A stretch of 64,000 nt of DNA, taken from Nevskia ramosa DSM 11499 (GTDB lineage: Bacteria > Pseudomonadota > Gammaproteobacteria > Nevskiales > Nevskiaceae). Of this stretch, positions 8,618 to 18,337 are shown in pieces; position 1 is the first letter of the stretch; each line of letters opens with the position of its first letter. The position numbers and the translations under genes were made by a program. Under the pieces are notes generated by a model, which was given only the letters and a program-made list of their open reading frames with translations, did no database searches and was not told where the DNA came from. The stretch lies in assembly GCF_000420645.1 (NCBI RefSeq), contig NZ_ATVI01000006.1, positions 124,001 through 188,000 on the forward strand, given 5' to 3'.

Positions 8618-9550
8618 ATGCGCAAGTTGATGTTGCTGATCGTGCTCGCCGCTCTCGCTGCCTGGCGGCTCTGGCCGCTGCCGACCGCGGTGATTCCCGC
8701 AGGTACGGCGCTGCCGGAAGCGCAGGCACCAGCCGGCCTGCGCTTCGCGCTGATCAAGACCGGCGAAGCGACGACCCTGGAAGCGATGGTCGTTGCCGAT
8801 GGCGGCCTGTTCCGGCCAACACAGATCGGCCATATCGCCGTACTCGTCGAGCATCCGCAGGGTCGCTTCCTGTTCGACGCCGGGCTCGGCACCCAGGTCG
8901 ATCAGCAGTTCGGCGAGGAAATGTCGTTCTGGGCCAAGCCGATCTTCGCCTTCAGGCACGTCAACCCGGCGATCAACCAGTTGCAGGCTGCCGGCATCGA
9001 AGCACCGCCGCGCATCTTCCTGTCGCACGCACACTGGGATCACGCCAGCGCGCTCGGTGACTTTCCACAGGCCGAAATCTGGCTGCCGACGGCCGAGCGT
9101 GAAACCACGAAGCACGGCCATCCGCCGGCGTTCCTGCCCTCGCAGTTGAACCGTGCCGATACCCGCTGGCATCCGTTCAGCTTCGATGGCCCGGCCTACG
9201 CCGGCTTCGCGGCCAGTCTCGATCTGTTCGGCGATGGCAGCGCCGTGCTGCTGCCGCTGCCCGGTCACACCGCGGGTTCCACCGGCCTGCTGCTGAGCCT
9301 GGCCGATGGCCGCCGCTATTTCTTTGTCGGCGACACGGTCTGGAATCATCTCGGCATCGATCGGCCGGCAGCCAAGTTCAGCGTCTCCAGCCTGATCGTC
9401 GATGCCGATCGCGATGCCACCTGGCAGGCAGTGCTGAAGATCCGCGCGCTGCGCGACGCCAATCCGGGGCTGATCATCGTGCCGGCGCACGATTCCAGCG
9501 TTCACGATCAGCTCGGCTACTTCCCGCAGTTCATCGGCGGGGCTCCCTGA
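8618..9550 (+). CDS. Metallo-beta-lactamase-fold hydrolase with N-terminal membrane anchor
   Basis: The 310-residue protein starts MRKLMLLIVLAALAA, an N-terminal hydrophobic segment that is either an uncleaved anchor or a signal peptide, so the catalytic domain should be periplasmic. The metal-binding set of the superfamily is complete: HAHWDH (HxHxDH, about residue 140), LPGHTAGS, the bridging Asp in FVGDTVWNH, and the last His in VPAHDSS. The spacing resembles AHL-lactonase and related hydrolases (AttM/AiiA-like), but the substrate cannot be told from sequence. The upstream frame was rejected because the Met at 8618 begins the hydrophobic segment. It overlaps the next gene by one base (TGATG). 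Confidence 0.85.
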   Translation: MRKLMLLIVLAALAAWRLWPLPTAVIPAGTALPEAQAPAGLRFALIKTGEATTLEAMVVADGGLFRPTQIGHIAVLVEHPQGRFLFDAGLGTQVDQQFGEEMSFWAKPIFAFRHVNPAINQLQAAGIEAPPRIFLSHAHWDHASALGDFPQAEIWLPTAERETTKHGHPPAFLPSQLNRADTRWHPFSFDGPAYAGFAASLDLFGDGSAVLLPLPGHTAGSTGLLLSLADGRRYFFVGDTVWNHLGIDRPAAKFSVSSLIVDADRDATWQAVLKIRALRDANPGLIIVPAHDSSVHDQLGYFPQFIGGAP

Positions 9551-10311
9551 TGCGCGTCTTTTCGCACACTTGCTCGAACACCGAAATCGTCAGCGCGCTC
9601 GGCGCCGCCAGTTGCCTGATCGGCTGCGATGACGATTCCGATTTTCCGGTCGACGTGGTCGCTGCGATTCCCAAGCTCGGCCGCGATCTCGATCTCCGCG
9701 TCGATGAAGTGATCGCGATGCGGCCCGATCTGGTGCTGACCTCGCTGACGGTGCCCGGCCACGAACGCATCGTCGATGCGATCGAAGCCGCCGGCATTCG
9801 CACCCTGGTCTGCGATCCGCTCAGCCTCGAAGACATCTACGGCGACATCACCCGGATTGCCGAAGCGCTCGGCATCTTTGAGCGCGGCGTGCAGCTGATC
9901 GCCGAGATGCGCGCGGCCATGCCGTCGCGAGCCAACAGGAACGGCCCGAAAGTGCTGATCGAATGGTGGCCGAAGCCGGTGATCACACCGACCCGGCAAG
10001 CCTGGGCGACCGACCTGATCGAACTCGCCGGCGGCCAGAACCCCTGGGCAGGCATCGACGCGAAAAGCACACCGCTGACCGACGAACAGGTGCTGGCCTC
10101 GCCGCCGGACGTGATCGCAATGAGCTGGTGCGGCGTCAAGGTCGCCAACTACCGCGCCGATGTCGTCAGCCGCCGTCCGGGTTGGGAGGCGGTGCCGGCG
10201 GTGCGCAATCAGCAGATCGTCGCGATCAGCGAGGAATTCCTCGGCCGCCCCGGGCCGCGGGTCGTCGAAGGCTATCGTCAACTACGTGCGGCGATCGAAG
10301 CGGCGAGCTAG
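9550..10311 (+). CDS. BtuF-like helical-backbone metal/cobalamin-binding protein, no signal peptide
   Basis: The 253-residue protein matches the periplasmic binding protein class that includes BtuF. It has an early ALGAASCLIG segment, the MRPDLVLTS strand-turn, a long central helix, and the C-terminal RPGPRVVEGYRQL ending. Such proteins normally deliver vitamin B12 or iron chelates to ABC importers. This one begins MRVFSHTCSNTEIVSALG with no hydrophobic leader, so it is predicted to be cytoplasmic. There is no permease or ATPase gene next to it. It is translationally coupled to the hydrolase before it. The function is open: a cytoplasmic cobalamin-binding role is possible. Confidence 0.7.
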   Translation: MRVFSHTCSNTEIVSALGAASCLIGCDDDSDFPVDVVAAIPKLGRDLDLRVDEVIAMRPDLVLTSLTVPGHERIVDAIEAAGIRTLVCDPLSLEDIYGDITRIAEALGIFERGVQLIAEMRAAMPSRANRNGPKVLIEWWPKPVITPTRQAWATDLIELAGGQNPWAGIDAKSTPLTDEQVLASPPDVIAMSWCGVKVANYRADVVSRRPGWEAVPAVRNQQIVAISEEFLGRPGPRVVEGYRQLRAAIEAAS

Positions 10312-10468
10312 CAGCGCTGCGGCTGTCATTTCTTCATCATCTTTTCGTCACCCCGCATCTCTAGTCTCCGAAAAGTCATAACGATGGCCGAAGCACGCTG
10401 CGACAGCAGCGAGGCTCAAGGCCCGACGACAGATCGACTTTTCTAGCTGGGCATCCTCGGGGAATTCC

Positions 10469-13400
10469 ATGTCGCAAACGCGCGCTGTGCGTGCTGGTGC
10501 TGTGCTCGCTGTTCTGGCCGCCGTGCCTCTGGCCTACGCCGCCAGTTTCTCCATCACTGGCAGCGATACGTCTGCCAAGACGCTGGCGCCAGCGAGCGGA
10601 GGAACCGAGACCGGCACCGTGGCAAGCACCGGCAACCTCGCGATCTCCGGCAGCACGGTCGCGGTGACGGTGAACGGCGGCAGCGGCACCCGCACTGCGG
10701 TGATCGACAACAGCGGCGTGATTCGCCAGACCGGTACCGGCCGCGCAGTCAGAGCCAATTCGTCTGCCGTGGTTTTGAACATCACCAACCGCGCTGGCGC
10801 TAGCTTGTCGGCCGTCGGCGACGACGCCATCCAGATCTCCGCGAATGCCGCCGGCAGCAGCTTCACGCTGAACAACAGCGGCACGGTGATGTCGACCAAC
10901 TCCCGCGCGGTGAACCTGCGCGACATCGGCGGCAGCAACAGCATCACCAACAATGCCGGCGGCGTGCTGCGCTCCACCGGCAACGATGCGATTCGCCCCG
11001 GCGTCAACGGCATCATCAACAACTCCGGCCTGATCGAAGCGGTGCCGGTGCTGGAAAGCGTCGCCGGTGGCGTGACCCAGGCGAGCAGCAACGACGGCAT
11101 CCAGGCGGACCCTGACGGCACGGCCGTGGTCACCGGTGTGCAGGTGACCAATAACAATGGCGCGGCCATTTCCGGCCGACATGGCATCACCGGCGGTGCC
11201 ACTACCAGCGCCAATTTCGCGATCACGGTGACCAACAACGTCGGCGGCACGATCACCGGCGTCAACGGCTCCGGCATCAACATCGACAACAACGGCGCCT
11301 TCCTCGGCAATGCCACGGTGATCAATAACGGCACCATCACTGGCAACTTCGATTCGACCAAGTACAACACCGGCGACGGTGATGGCGTCGATGTCGACGG
11401 CCTGCTCACGCTGACCAACAACGGCATCATTCGCGGCACCGGCGCGAGCGGCAACGGCTCCGATGGCGGCGGCAACAATCCGGAAGGCGTGTCGATCGGC
11501 GGCGGCATGATCGTCAACAACGCCGGCGCCGAAATCACCGGCCGGGAAACCACCGGCAGCGGCCGCAAGGGCCACGGCGTGCTGGTCGACAACTCCAGCG
11601 GCGGCAATGCCTTCAGTGCCACCACCGTCACCAACGGCGGCCTGATCCGTGGCTACGACAGCTACGCGATCCGCTTCATCGGCAGCTACGCCGACACCAT
11701 CAGCAACAACGCGACCGGCGTCATACAGGGCGCCGGCAACGCCGCCGAAGGTGCCGCGATCCAGACCGGCGATGGCAACGACACCTTGACCAACCGCGGC
11801 ACGATCCAGGGCGATAACGGCCTGGCGATCGACCTCGAAGCCGGCAACGACACGCTGCATCTGATCGGCGGCTCGATCATCGGCGATGTGTCCGGCGGCA
11901 GCGGCAGCAACACGCTCGATATCGATGGCAGCTTCACCTACGCCGGGATCCTGTCGAACTTCACCAGCGTCGAGATCAAGAGCGGCATCGTCAGCCTGTC
12001 CGGCGCCAGCACCTACGCTGGCAACACCACAGTGAGCGGCGGCAGCCTTTACGCGAACAACGTCAGCGGCAGTGCGACTGGCACCGGCGCGGTCACGGTC
12101 AAGAGCGGCGCGGTGCTGGGCGGCAGCGGCACGGTCGGCAACGTCGTCGCCGAAACCGGCAGCACGATTGCGCCGGGCAAGGCGATCACTCCCGGCAACC
12201 TCGGATCGCTTTCGATCAGCGGCAATCTGGCGATCACTGGCGGCAGCCGGTTCTCGTTCGAACTGGGCAGCAGCGCCGACCGCCTCAACATCAGCGGCAC
12301 ACTGAACTTCAGTGGCGGTGGCGCGGCGGTGATCGACATCGTCGACGCCGGTCTGGTCGCCGGCACCGATTACACGCTGATCAATTACGGCAGCGCCAAC
12401 GGCTTCCTCGCCGCCAACGCCGCGCTCGGCGGCTTGCCGCCCGGACTGGAAGCAACCCTCGAAGTGACGCCGACTGCGCTGATCCTGCGCACCGCCGCGA
12501 AGATCGACGCCAGCCCGACGTCCTTGAGCTTCGCCGAACGCCTGGTCAACACCAGCAGCGACGAGCAGACCGTCACCGTGACCAATACCGGCACAGTGAC
12601 CTTGAACGTCGGCACGCCGACGATCACCGGCAGCAATGCGGCCGACTTCCTGCTCGGCAGCAATACCTGCAGCAGCGGCCTGGCCCCGAACGCCAGCTGC
12701 CTGATCGGCGTCAGCTTCAAGCCAGCGGCGGCCGGCGGCCGCAGTGCGGCGCTGCAGATTCCGTCGAACAGCGCCGACCTGGTCAGCGTCAATCTGTCCG
12801 GTACCGGCGTCGCGGCGATCTACAGCCTGTCGGTGAGCCCGGCATCGATCGACTTCGGCAATCAGCCGGTCGGTAGCCCCAGCGCCGCGCAGAGCCTGAG
12901 CTTCAGCAACGACGGCAACGTCGCGATCACCATCACCGGCTTCAATGCCGGCGGCAATCAGCCGACCGAGTTCGCGATCGGCAACGACAACTGCAGCGGC
13001 CGTCTGCTGGCCGTGCAGGAAAGCTGCACCACGAGCTTCAGCTTCACACCGGCACGCTCGGGCAGCCGCAGCGCCAGCCTGAGCGTCAACAGCTCGCCGG
13101 CGCAGAGTGGCGCAGCGGCTCGGTTCACCCTGCAGGGCATCGGCACCGAAGCCAGCGCCTCGCTGAATCCGGCCAGCTTGAACTTCGCGGCACAGGCCGT
13201 CGGCAGCTACAGCCTGGCGCAGAGTGTCAGCTTGGCGAATACCGGCAACGCCGCGCTGACCATCAGCGGCATCGCGGCCACCGGCGATTTCATGCAGACC
13301 AGCCACTGCGGCCTGGTGCTGGCAGCGGGCTCGAGCTGCACGATCGACGTGAGCTTCGCGCCGACCGCAACCGGTTCGCGCAGCGGGACCTTGAGCGTTT

Positions 13401-14152
13401 CCAGCAGCGCCGCGAGCAGCCCGACCCTGGCCAGCCTGAGCGGCACGGGCGGCACCGCGAGCAACAAGCCGATGCGACTGGCACTGGCCGCCGCCAGCAT
13501 CAACGTCAAGGAAGGCGCTGGCAGCGCCGTGTTCGAGGTCAACCGCTCGGGCAGCTTTGATGGCGCAGTCAGCGTCCGCTACGCGACGGCCGATGGCAGC
13601 GCCATCGCCGGTCAGGACTACACCGCAGCCTCCGGCACGCTGAGCTGGGCACCGGGCGACTCCGCAGCGAAGACGATCACCGTGCCGCTGATCGACGATC
13701 AGAACGTCGAAGACAAGGAGAGCTTCACGCTGAGCTTGTCGGCACCCACCGGCAACGCCATCCTCGGCCGCGCATCGAGCACCGCCAACATCGTCGACGA
13801 CGACAAGGCCGGCGCATTGGCGTTCAGCGCTTCCGCGGTCAGCGTCGATGAGAATGCCGGCACCTTGACCGTCACCGTACAGCGCAGCGGCGGCCAGGCA
13901 GGCGCCGTCGGCATTCATTACGTGACCGTCAACGGCAGCGCGCTGGCCGGTGCCGATTACGCGGCCACTGCTGGCGATCTGAGCTGGAGCGCAGGCGATG
14001 CTGCCGACAAGACTTTCACGATCCCGATCGTCTGGGACAGCCTTGCCGAGCGCAGCGAGAACTTCCGCATCGAGCTGTCGGCACCGACCGGTGGCGTCAA
14101 GCTGAACAATCCGAAGGTCCAGCGGGTGACGATCGTCAACGTACCGCGCTGA
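10469..14152 (+). CDS. Large secreted beta-rich protein: autotransporter-like passenger, three choice-of-anchor D and two Calx-beta domains
   Basis: This 1227-residue protein has a clear signal peptide (MSQTRAVRAGAVLAVLAAV, cleavage near AYA-AS). Residues about 25-670 are Gly/Asn/Thr/Ser-rich, with repeated NNSGTI/INNGTITG units typical of right-handed beta-helix passengers. An autotransporter-associated strand repeat (STYAGNTTVSGGSL) lies at about residue 513. Three ASPM/SPD-2/Hydin-like (choice-of-anchor D) Ig-type domains follow at about 680, 786 and 892, each with the paired cysteines seen in bacterial copies, then two Calx-beta domains at about 1003 and 1115. There is no autotransporter beta-barrel, no PEP-CTERM or LPXTG signal, and no final Phe, so how it crosses the outer membrane is unclear. 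A strong terminator follows. Function unknown; surface or matrix adhesion is a guess. Confidence 0.85.
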   Translation: MSQTRAVRAGAVLAVLAAVPLAYAASFSITGSDTSAKTLAPASGGTETGTVASTGNLAISGSTVAVTVNGGSGTRTAVIDNSGVIRQTGTGRAVRANSSAVVLNITNRAGASLSAVGDDAIQISANAAGSSFTLNNSGTVMSTNSRAVNLRDIGGSNSITNNAGGVLRSTGNDAIRPGVNGIINNSGLIEAVPVLESVAGGVTQASSNDGIQADPDGTAVVTGVQVTNNNGAAISGRHGITGGATTSANFAITVTNNVGGTITGVNGSGINIDNNGAFLGNATVINNGTITGNFDSTKYNTGDGDGVDVDGLLTLTNNGIIRGTGASGNGSDGGGNNPEGVSIGGGMIVNNAGAEITGRETTGSGRKGHGVLVDNSSGGNAFSATTVTNGGLIRGYDSYAIRFIGSYADTISNNATGVIQGAGNAAEGAAIQTGDGNDTLTNRGTIQGDNGLAIDLEAGNDTLHLIGGSIIGDVSGGSGSNTLDIDGSFTYAGILSNFTSVEIKSGIVSLSGASTYAGNTTVSGGSLYANNVSGSATGTGAVTVKSGAVLGGSGTVGNVVAETGSTIAPGKAITPGNLGSLSISGNLAITGGSRFSFELGSSADRLNISGTLNFSGGGAAVIDIVDAGLVAGTDYTLINYGSANGFLAANAALGGLPPGLEATLEVTPTALILRTAAKIDASPTSLSFAERLVNTSSDEQTVTVTNTGTVTLNVGTPTITGSNAADFLLGSNTCSSGLAPNASCLIGVSFKPAAAGGRSAALQIPSNSADLVSVNLSGTGVAAIYSLSVSPASIDFGNQPVGSPSAAQSLSFSNDGNVAITITGFNAGGNQPTEFAIGNDNCSGRLLAVQESCTTSFSFTPARSGSRSASLSVNSSPAQSGAAARFTLQGIGTEASASLNPASLNFAAQAVGSYSLAQSVSLANTGNAALTISGIAATGDFMQTSHCGLVLAAGSSCTIDVSFAPTATGSRSGTLSVSSSAASSPTLASLSGTGGTASNKPMRLALAAASINVKEGAGSAVFEVNRSGSFDGAVSVRYATADGSAIAGQDYTAASGTLSWAPGDSAAKTITVPLIDDQNVEDKESFTLSLSAPTGNAILGRASSTANIVDDDKAGALAFSASAVSVDENAGTLTVTVQRSGGQAGAVGIHYVTVNGSALAGADYAATAGDLSWSAGDAADKTFTIPIVWDSLAERSENFRIELSAPTGGVKLNNPKVQRVTIVNVPR

Positions 14153-14178
14153 TCCCGGTCTGGAGCAACACTGACCCG

Positions 14179-14216
14179 GCCCTCCAGCTCGTCGATGACG
14201 CGCTGGAGGGCTTTTT
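14179..14216 (+). terminator. Intrinsic terminator after the large secreted protein gene
   Basis: GCCCTCCAGC (14179-14188) pairs with GCTGGAGGGC (14202-14211), followed by TTTTT. It lies between the converging secreted-protein gene and argB. Confidence 0.85.
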
Positions 14217-14218
14217 GT

Positions 14219-15103
<885 letters not shown>

Positions 15104-15565
15104 TCAGTGTCTGCCGGTGTGGCCGAAGCCGCCGGCGCCGCGCTCGCTGCTGCCGAATTCCGACACCAGCTCGAACTCCGCTCGCACCACCGGCACGATG
15201 ACCAGCTGGGCGATGCGCTCGCCGGGCTCGATGACGAACAGGGTCTGGCCGCGGTTCCAGCAGCTGACCATCAGTTCGCCCTGGTAATCCGAGTCGATCA
15301 GACCGACGAGGTTGCCGAGCACGATGCCGTGCTTGTGGCCGAGGCCGGAGCGCGGAAGGATCACCGCGGCCAGGCCCGGGTCTTCGATATGAATGGCGAG
15401 GCCGGTGCGGATCAGACTGGTCGCACCCGGCGCCAGGCTCAGCGGCTCATCGAGCAGCGCACGCAGGTCCAGGCCGGCGGAGCCGCCGGTTGCGTAGGCC
15501 GGCAGCGGCAGGTCGCGGCCGACACGGGGGTCGAGAATCTTCAGCTGGATCGCCTTGCTGCTCAT
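15104..15565 (-). CDS. dut: Dut, dUTP diphosphatase
   Basis: Dut hydrolyses dUTP to dUMP and pyrophosphate, keeping uracil out of DNA and feeding dTMP synthesis. The ATG at 15565 overlaps the coaBC stop (ATGA) and gives 153 residues; the 14-codon upstream extension is not homologous. All five trimeric dUTPase motifs are present: [40 protein letters not shown], and the C-terminal [10 protein letters not shown] that closes over the active site. Confidence 0.97.
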   Translation of the reverse strand: MSSKAIQLKILDPRVGRDLPLPAYATGGSAGLDLRALLDEPLSLAPGATSLIRTGLAIHIEDPGLAAVILPRSGLGHKHGIVLGNLVGLIDSDYQGELMVSCWNRGQTLFVIEPGERIAQLVIVPVVRAEFELVSEFGSSERGAGGFGHTGRH

Positions 15566-16854
15566 TTCGCTTTGCGCGCCTTGGTGGAGGATGCCGCTGT
15601 GTTGCATGCTGCCGCGTAGCGCTCGGCGATCAGGCCGGCGAGTTGCCCGGCGACCTCGCGCTTGTCGGCCGGGCCGATCGCCAGTTCGCCATCGGCCCAG
15701 TAGACGGTCAGCGCATTGTCATCGCGATCGAAGGCGCGGCCGTTGCCGACCCAGTTCGCCGCGATCAGATTCAGTTTCTTGCGCGCCAGCTTGCCCTTGG
15801 CATGTTCGGCAAGCTTCTCGGTCTCGGCCGCGAAGCCGACGATGAACAGCTGCGGCTGCAGCGAGCGCACCTCGCTGAGGATGTCGGCGTTCTTGGTCAG
15901 CTCGAGTTCCAGTGTTTCGGTCTTCTTCTTGATCTTCTGGCCGGCAACTTCCACGCAGCGGTAATCGGCAACCGCGGCGGTGCCGACCAGGATGTCCGCC
16001 GTCGCACAGGCGGCGACCGTCGCATCGAGCATGTCCTGCGCGGTTTCGCAGTCGATGCGCTGGACGCCCGCGGGCGTCTCCAGATTCACCGGGCCGCTGA
16101 CCAAGGTCACCTCGGCGCCGAGCGCACGCAGCGCTTCGGCAACGGCATAGCCCTGTTTGCCGGATGAGCGATTGGTGATGAAGCGCACCGGATCGATCGG
16201 CTCGCGCGTCGGGCCAGCAGTGACCACGGCGCGGCGGCCGCTGAGTGGGCCGTCCAAGGCCTTGGCCGCGCTGCCCGAAGCCAACGCGGCCAGTACCACG
16301 GCCGCCACGTCTTCCGGCTCGGCCACGCGGCCTTCGCCGACTTCGCCGCAGGCCTGCGCACCGCTGCCGGGACCGATGACCTTGAAGCCGCGGCTGCGCA
16401 AGGTGCTCATGTTTGCCTGCGTCGCGGCATTCGCCCACATCAGGCGATTCATTGCGGGAGCGACAAAAATCGGCTTGTCGGTGGCCAGCACCAAGGTGGT
16501 CAGCAGATCGTCGGCAAAGCCGTGCGCGATCTTGGCCAGCGTGTTCGCGGTGGCCGGGGCGATGACGATGGCGTCCGGCCAGCGGGCCAACTCGATATGG
16601 CCCATCGCCGCTTCAGCCGCTTCATCCCACAGCGAGCTGCGCACCGGCTTGCCGGTCAGCGCCTGGAAGGTCTGGGCGCCGATGAAGCGCAGGGCGGAAT
16701 CGGTCATCACCACCTGCACTTCGCAGCCGGCCTTGATAAAGCGGCGGGCCAGCTCGGCGGACTTGTAGGCGGCGATGCCGCCGCACAGCGCCAGCAGGAT
16801 GCGCCGGCCGGGAACTGGCCCGTGATTCGGATCGGAATTCGAAGATGAGCGCAT
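15562..16854 (-). CDS. coaBC: CoaBC, phosphopantothenoylcysteine synthetase/decarboxylase
   Basis: This bifunctional enzyme makes 4'-phosphopantetheine for coenzyme A. The ATG at 16854 gives 430 residues ([10 protein letters not shown]...). The N-terminal CoaC flavoprotein half shows [16 protein letters not shown], the His in [18 protein letters not shown], and the Cys in [12 protein letters not shown]. The C-terminal CoaB half shows [28 protein letters not shown], and the lysine-rich KIKKK before the final strands. The frame is open further upstream, but that part overlaps the radC start region in the opposite direction and is not homologous. It is divergent from radC. Confidence 0.96.
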   Translation of the reverse strand: MRSSSNSDPNHGPVPGRRILLALCGGIAAYKSAELARRFIKAGCEVQVVMTDSALRFIGAQTFQALTGKPVRSSLWDEAAEAAMGHIELARWPDAIVIAPATANTLAKIAHGFADDLLTTLVLATDKPIFVAPAMNRLMWANAATQANMSTLRSRGFKVIGPGSGAQACGEVGEGRVAEPEDVAAVVLAALASGSAAKALDGPLSGRRAVVTAGPTREPIDPVRFITNRSSGKQGYAVAEALRALGAEVTLVSGPVNLETPAGVQRIDCETAQDMLDATVAACATADILVGTAAVADYRCVEVAGQKIKKKTETLELELTKNADILSEVRSLQPQLFIVGFAAETEKLAEHAKGKLARKKLNLIAANWVGNGRAFDRDDNALTVYWADGELAIGPADKREVAGQLAGLIAERYAAACNTAASSTKARKAK

Positions 16855-16987
16855 TGAGTTCGGACCGGACGCGAAACGGGAGCGATGCAGCGAGAGAGGC
16901 TGTGACTTGGCGCGCGGAATTGTAGCCGCTGGCCGCGCTAGCCTTCGGCGATCGCCGTCCGCGATCAATAAATGTGGAGCAATGGAC

Positions 16988-17662
16988 ATGTCGATCACCG
17001 ACTGGCCCGAAGACGAGCGGCCGCGCGAGAAGTTGCTGCGGCATGGCGCCACCGTGCTGTCCGATGCCGAACTGCTGGCGATCTTCCTGCGCACCGGGGT
17101 CGTCGGCCGCAGTGCTGTCGATCTGGCGCGCGATCTGTTGATCCGCTTCGGCAGCCTGCGCGGCTTGCTGAAAGCCAGCCGCGAGGATTTCTGCGCGGCG
17201 CATGGGCTGGGCGATGCCAAGTACGCGCAGTTGCAGGCGGTGATGGAGATCGCTCGCCGTCATCTCGCCGAGGCGATGAACGAGCGCACGTCGCTGCCGA
17301 ACCCGGCCGCCACGCGCGATTTCCTGCGCCTGAAGCTGCGCGATCTCGACCATGAAGTGTTCTGCGCGCTGTTTCTCGACAGCCAGAATCAGGTGCTCGG
17401 TTTCGAGACCTTGTCGATCGGCACGATCAACGCGGCGGATGTCTATCCGCGTGAAGTATTGAAGAAAGCGCTGCGGGCGCAGGCGGCGGCAGTGATCTTC
17501 GCGCACAACCACCCGTCCGGGATCGCCGAACCGAGCCTTGCCGACCGCACGCTGACCAACCGCCTGCGTGATGCACTGGCCTTGATCGACGTCCGCGTGC
17601 TCGATCATTTCGTCGTTGGCGAGGGACAACCGGTATCCTTCGCCGAACGTGGCTGGCTCTGA
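16988..17662 (+). CDS. radC: RadC-family JAB/MPN protein
   Basis: The 224-residue protein begins [17 protein letters not shown], the usual RadC start. An in-frame ATG six bases upstream is possible, but the GGAG at 16975 is better spaced for 16988. It has an N-terminal helix-hairpin-helix region ([11 protein letters not shown]) and a C-terminal JAB1/MPN metal motif: a Glu in an early strand, then [16 protein letters not shown] (HxHPSG...D). The older claim that RadC is a DNA repair protein is not well supported; its biochemical role remains unclear. Position before rpmB-rpmG and divergent from coaBC is a classic gammaproteobacterial arrangement. Confidence 0.93.
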   Translation: MSITDWPEDERPREKLLRHGATVLSDAELLAIFLRTGVVGRSAVDLARDLLIRFGSLRGLLKASREDFCAAHGLGDAKYAQLQAVMEIARRHLAEAMNERTSLPNPAATRDFLRLKLRDLDHEVFCALFLDSQNQVLGFETLSIGTINAADVYPREVLKKALRAQAAAVIFAHNHPSGIAEPSLADRTLTNRLRDALALIDVRVLDHFVVGEGQPVSFAERGWL

Positions 17663-17790
17663 CGTCCGAATAACAAGCCCAGTTGCGACATTCAGGAAGT
17701 TTTTATGCTGTCAGCACTTGCCGGAGCAAGGTCGTGCTGGTACATTTCGCGTCCTTTTTCGCGGTACCTCCCCAGTTTCGAGGTTGTGTC

Positions 17791-18027
17791 ATGTCCAGAG
17801 TCTGCCAAGTCACCGGCAAGAAGCCGATCGTGGGTAACACGGTCTCGCACGCGAACAACAAGCGTCGCCGTCGCTTCCTGCCCAATCTGCATACCCATCG
17901 TTTCTGGTTCGAAGCCGAGAAGCGGTTTGTGAGCCTGCGCGTGTCCGCCAACGGCATGCGCATCATTGACAAGAAGGGCTTGGAGGCGATCATCGTCGAC
18001 CTCCGCTCGCGCGGCGAGAAGGTGTAA
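17791..18027 (+). CDS. rpmB: Ribosomal protein L28
   Basis: This 78-residue basic protein of the large subunit begins [16 protein letters not shown], the L28 signature. It continues with [18 protein letters not shown] and [12 protein letters not shown]. The ATG follows a 128-base gap after radC that probably holds its promoter; no strong -10/-35 pair could be fixed. The longer frame upstream is not homologous. rpmG follows after three bases. Confidence 0.98.
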   Translation: MSRVCQVTGKKPIVGNTVSHANNKRRRRFLPNLHTHRFWFEAEKRFVSLRVSANGMRIIDKKGLEAIIVDLRSRGEKV

Positions 18028-18030
18028 GAA

Positions 18031-18204
18031 ATGGCCAAAGGCAAGAAAGACCGCGAAAAGATCAAACTGATCTCGACCGCCGGAACCGGGTTCTTCTATA
18101 CGACCACGAAGAACAAGAAGAACACGCCGGACAAGTTCGAGTTTTCCAAGTACGACCCGATCGTGCGCAAGCACGTCCCGTTCAAGGAAGGCAAGATCAA
18201 GTGA
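18031..18204 (+). CDS. rpmG: Ribosomal protein L33
   Basis: A 57-residue open frame encodes [18 protein letters not shown] and ends [11 protein letters not shown], an unmistakable L33. It contains [15 protein letters not shown] and the YDPIVRKHV segment. It has no zinc-ribbon cysteines, so it is the zinc-independent form. It starts three bases after the rpmB stop and is co-transcribed with it. A hairpin terminator follows. Confidence 0.97.
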   Translation: MAKGKKDREKIKLISTAGTGFFYTTTKNKKNTPDKFEFSKYDPIVRKHVPFKEGKIK

Positions 18205-18224
18205 TTCTTCGGCAATAGCCGAAA

Positions 18225-18252
18225 GATCATCCCGGCCCAGGCCGGGGTCCAG
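18225..18252. repeat. REP-like interspersed palindrome, copy 1
   Basis: The motif GATCATCCCGGCCCAGGCCG and the following GGGTCCAG fit the widespread proteobacterial palindrome TCATyCCsGC-nAGGCsGGrrTCCAG. A second copy is at 21072-21100 in the same orientation. It lies just after rpmG and abuts the terminator stem. Confidence 0.65.
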
Positions 18253-18283
18253 AAGGCCCGCTGCTTGCGGGCCTTCTCGTTTC
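18251..18283 (+). terminator. Intrinsic terminator after rpmG
   Basis: AGAAGGCCCGC (18251-18261) and GCGGGCCTTCT (18267-18277) form a perfect 11-base stem with a 5-base loop, followed by a weak T-rich tail (CGTTTCTG). Confidence 0.75.
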
Positions 18284-18337
18284 TGCAGTTCGTGCTGTCT
18301 CCGATTTGAGATAGCCCGCATGTAGGGTATCGAGCTC

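Noticed and set aside
10312-10468. Possible c-di-GMP riboswitch before the secreted protein gene
   Set aside because: The conserved GEMM-I core segments could not be found; only a small hairpin is present, reported as a low-interest finding.
10469-12400. Repetitive sequence that might be taken for a CRISPR array or tandem DNA repeat
   Set aside because: The periodicity is at protein level (INNNGTI-type beta-helix rungs); repeat units differ in length and sequence and there are no regular spacers.
10376-13918. A 1180-codon open frame on the minus strand opposite the large secreted protein gene
   Set aside because: Its translation is Ala/Gly/Arg/Asp-rich with no domain, and it mirrors the codon pattern of the plus-strand gene, which has a signal peptide, recognisable domains and a terminator. 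It is a high-GC shadow frame.
16907-16987. Extended start for radC
   Set aside because: The upstream codons overlap the divergent coaBC control region and are not homologous; GGAG spacing favours 16988.
17663-17790. Promoter for rpmB
   Set aside because: TTGCGA and TATGCT are present, but the spacing is too short for a confident sigma-70 promoter, so no feature was entered.
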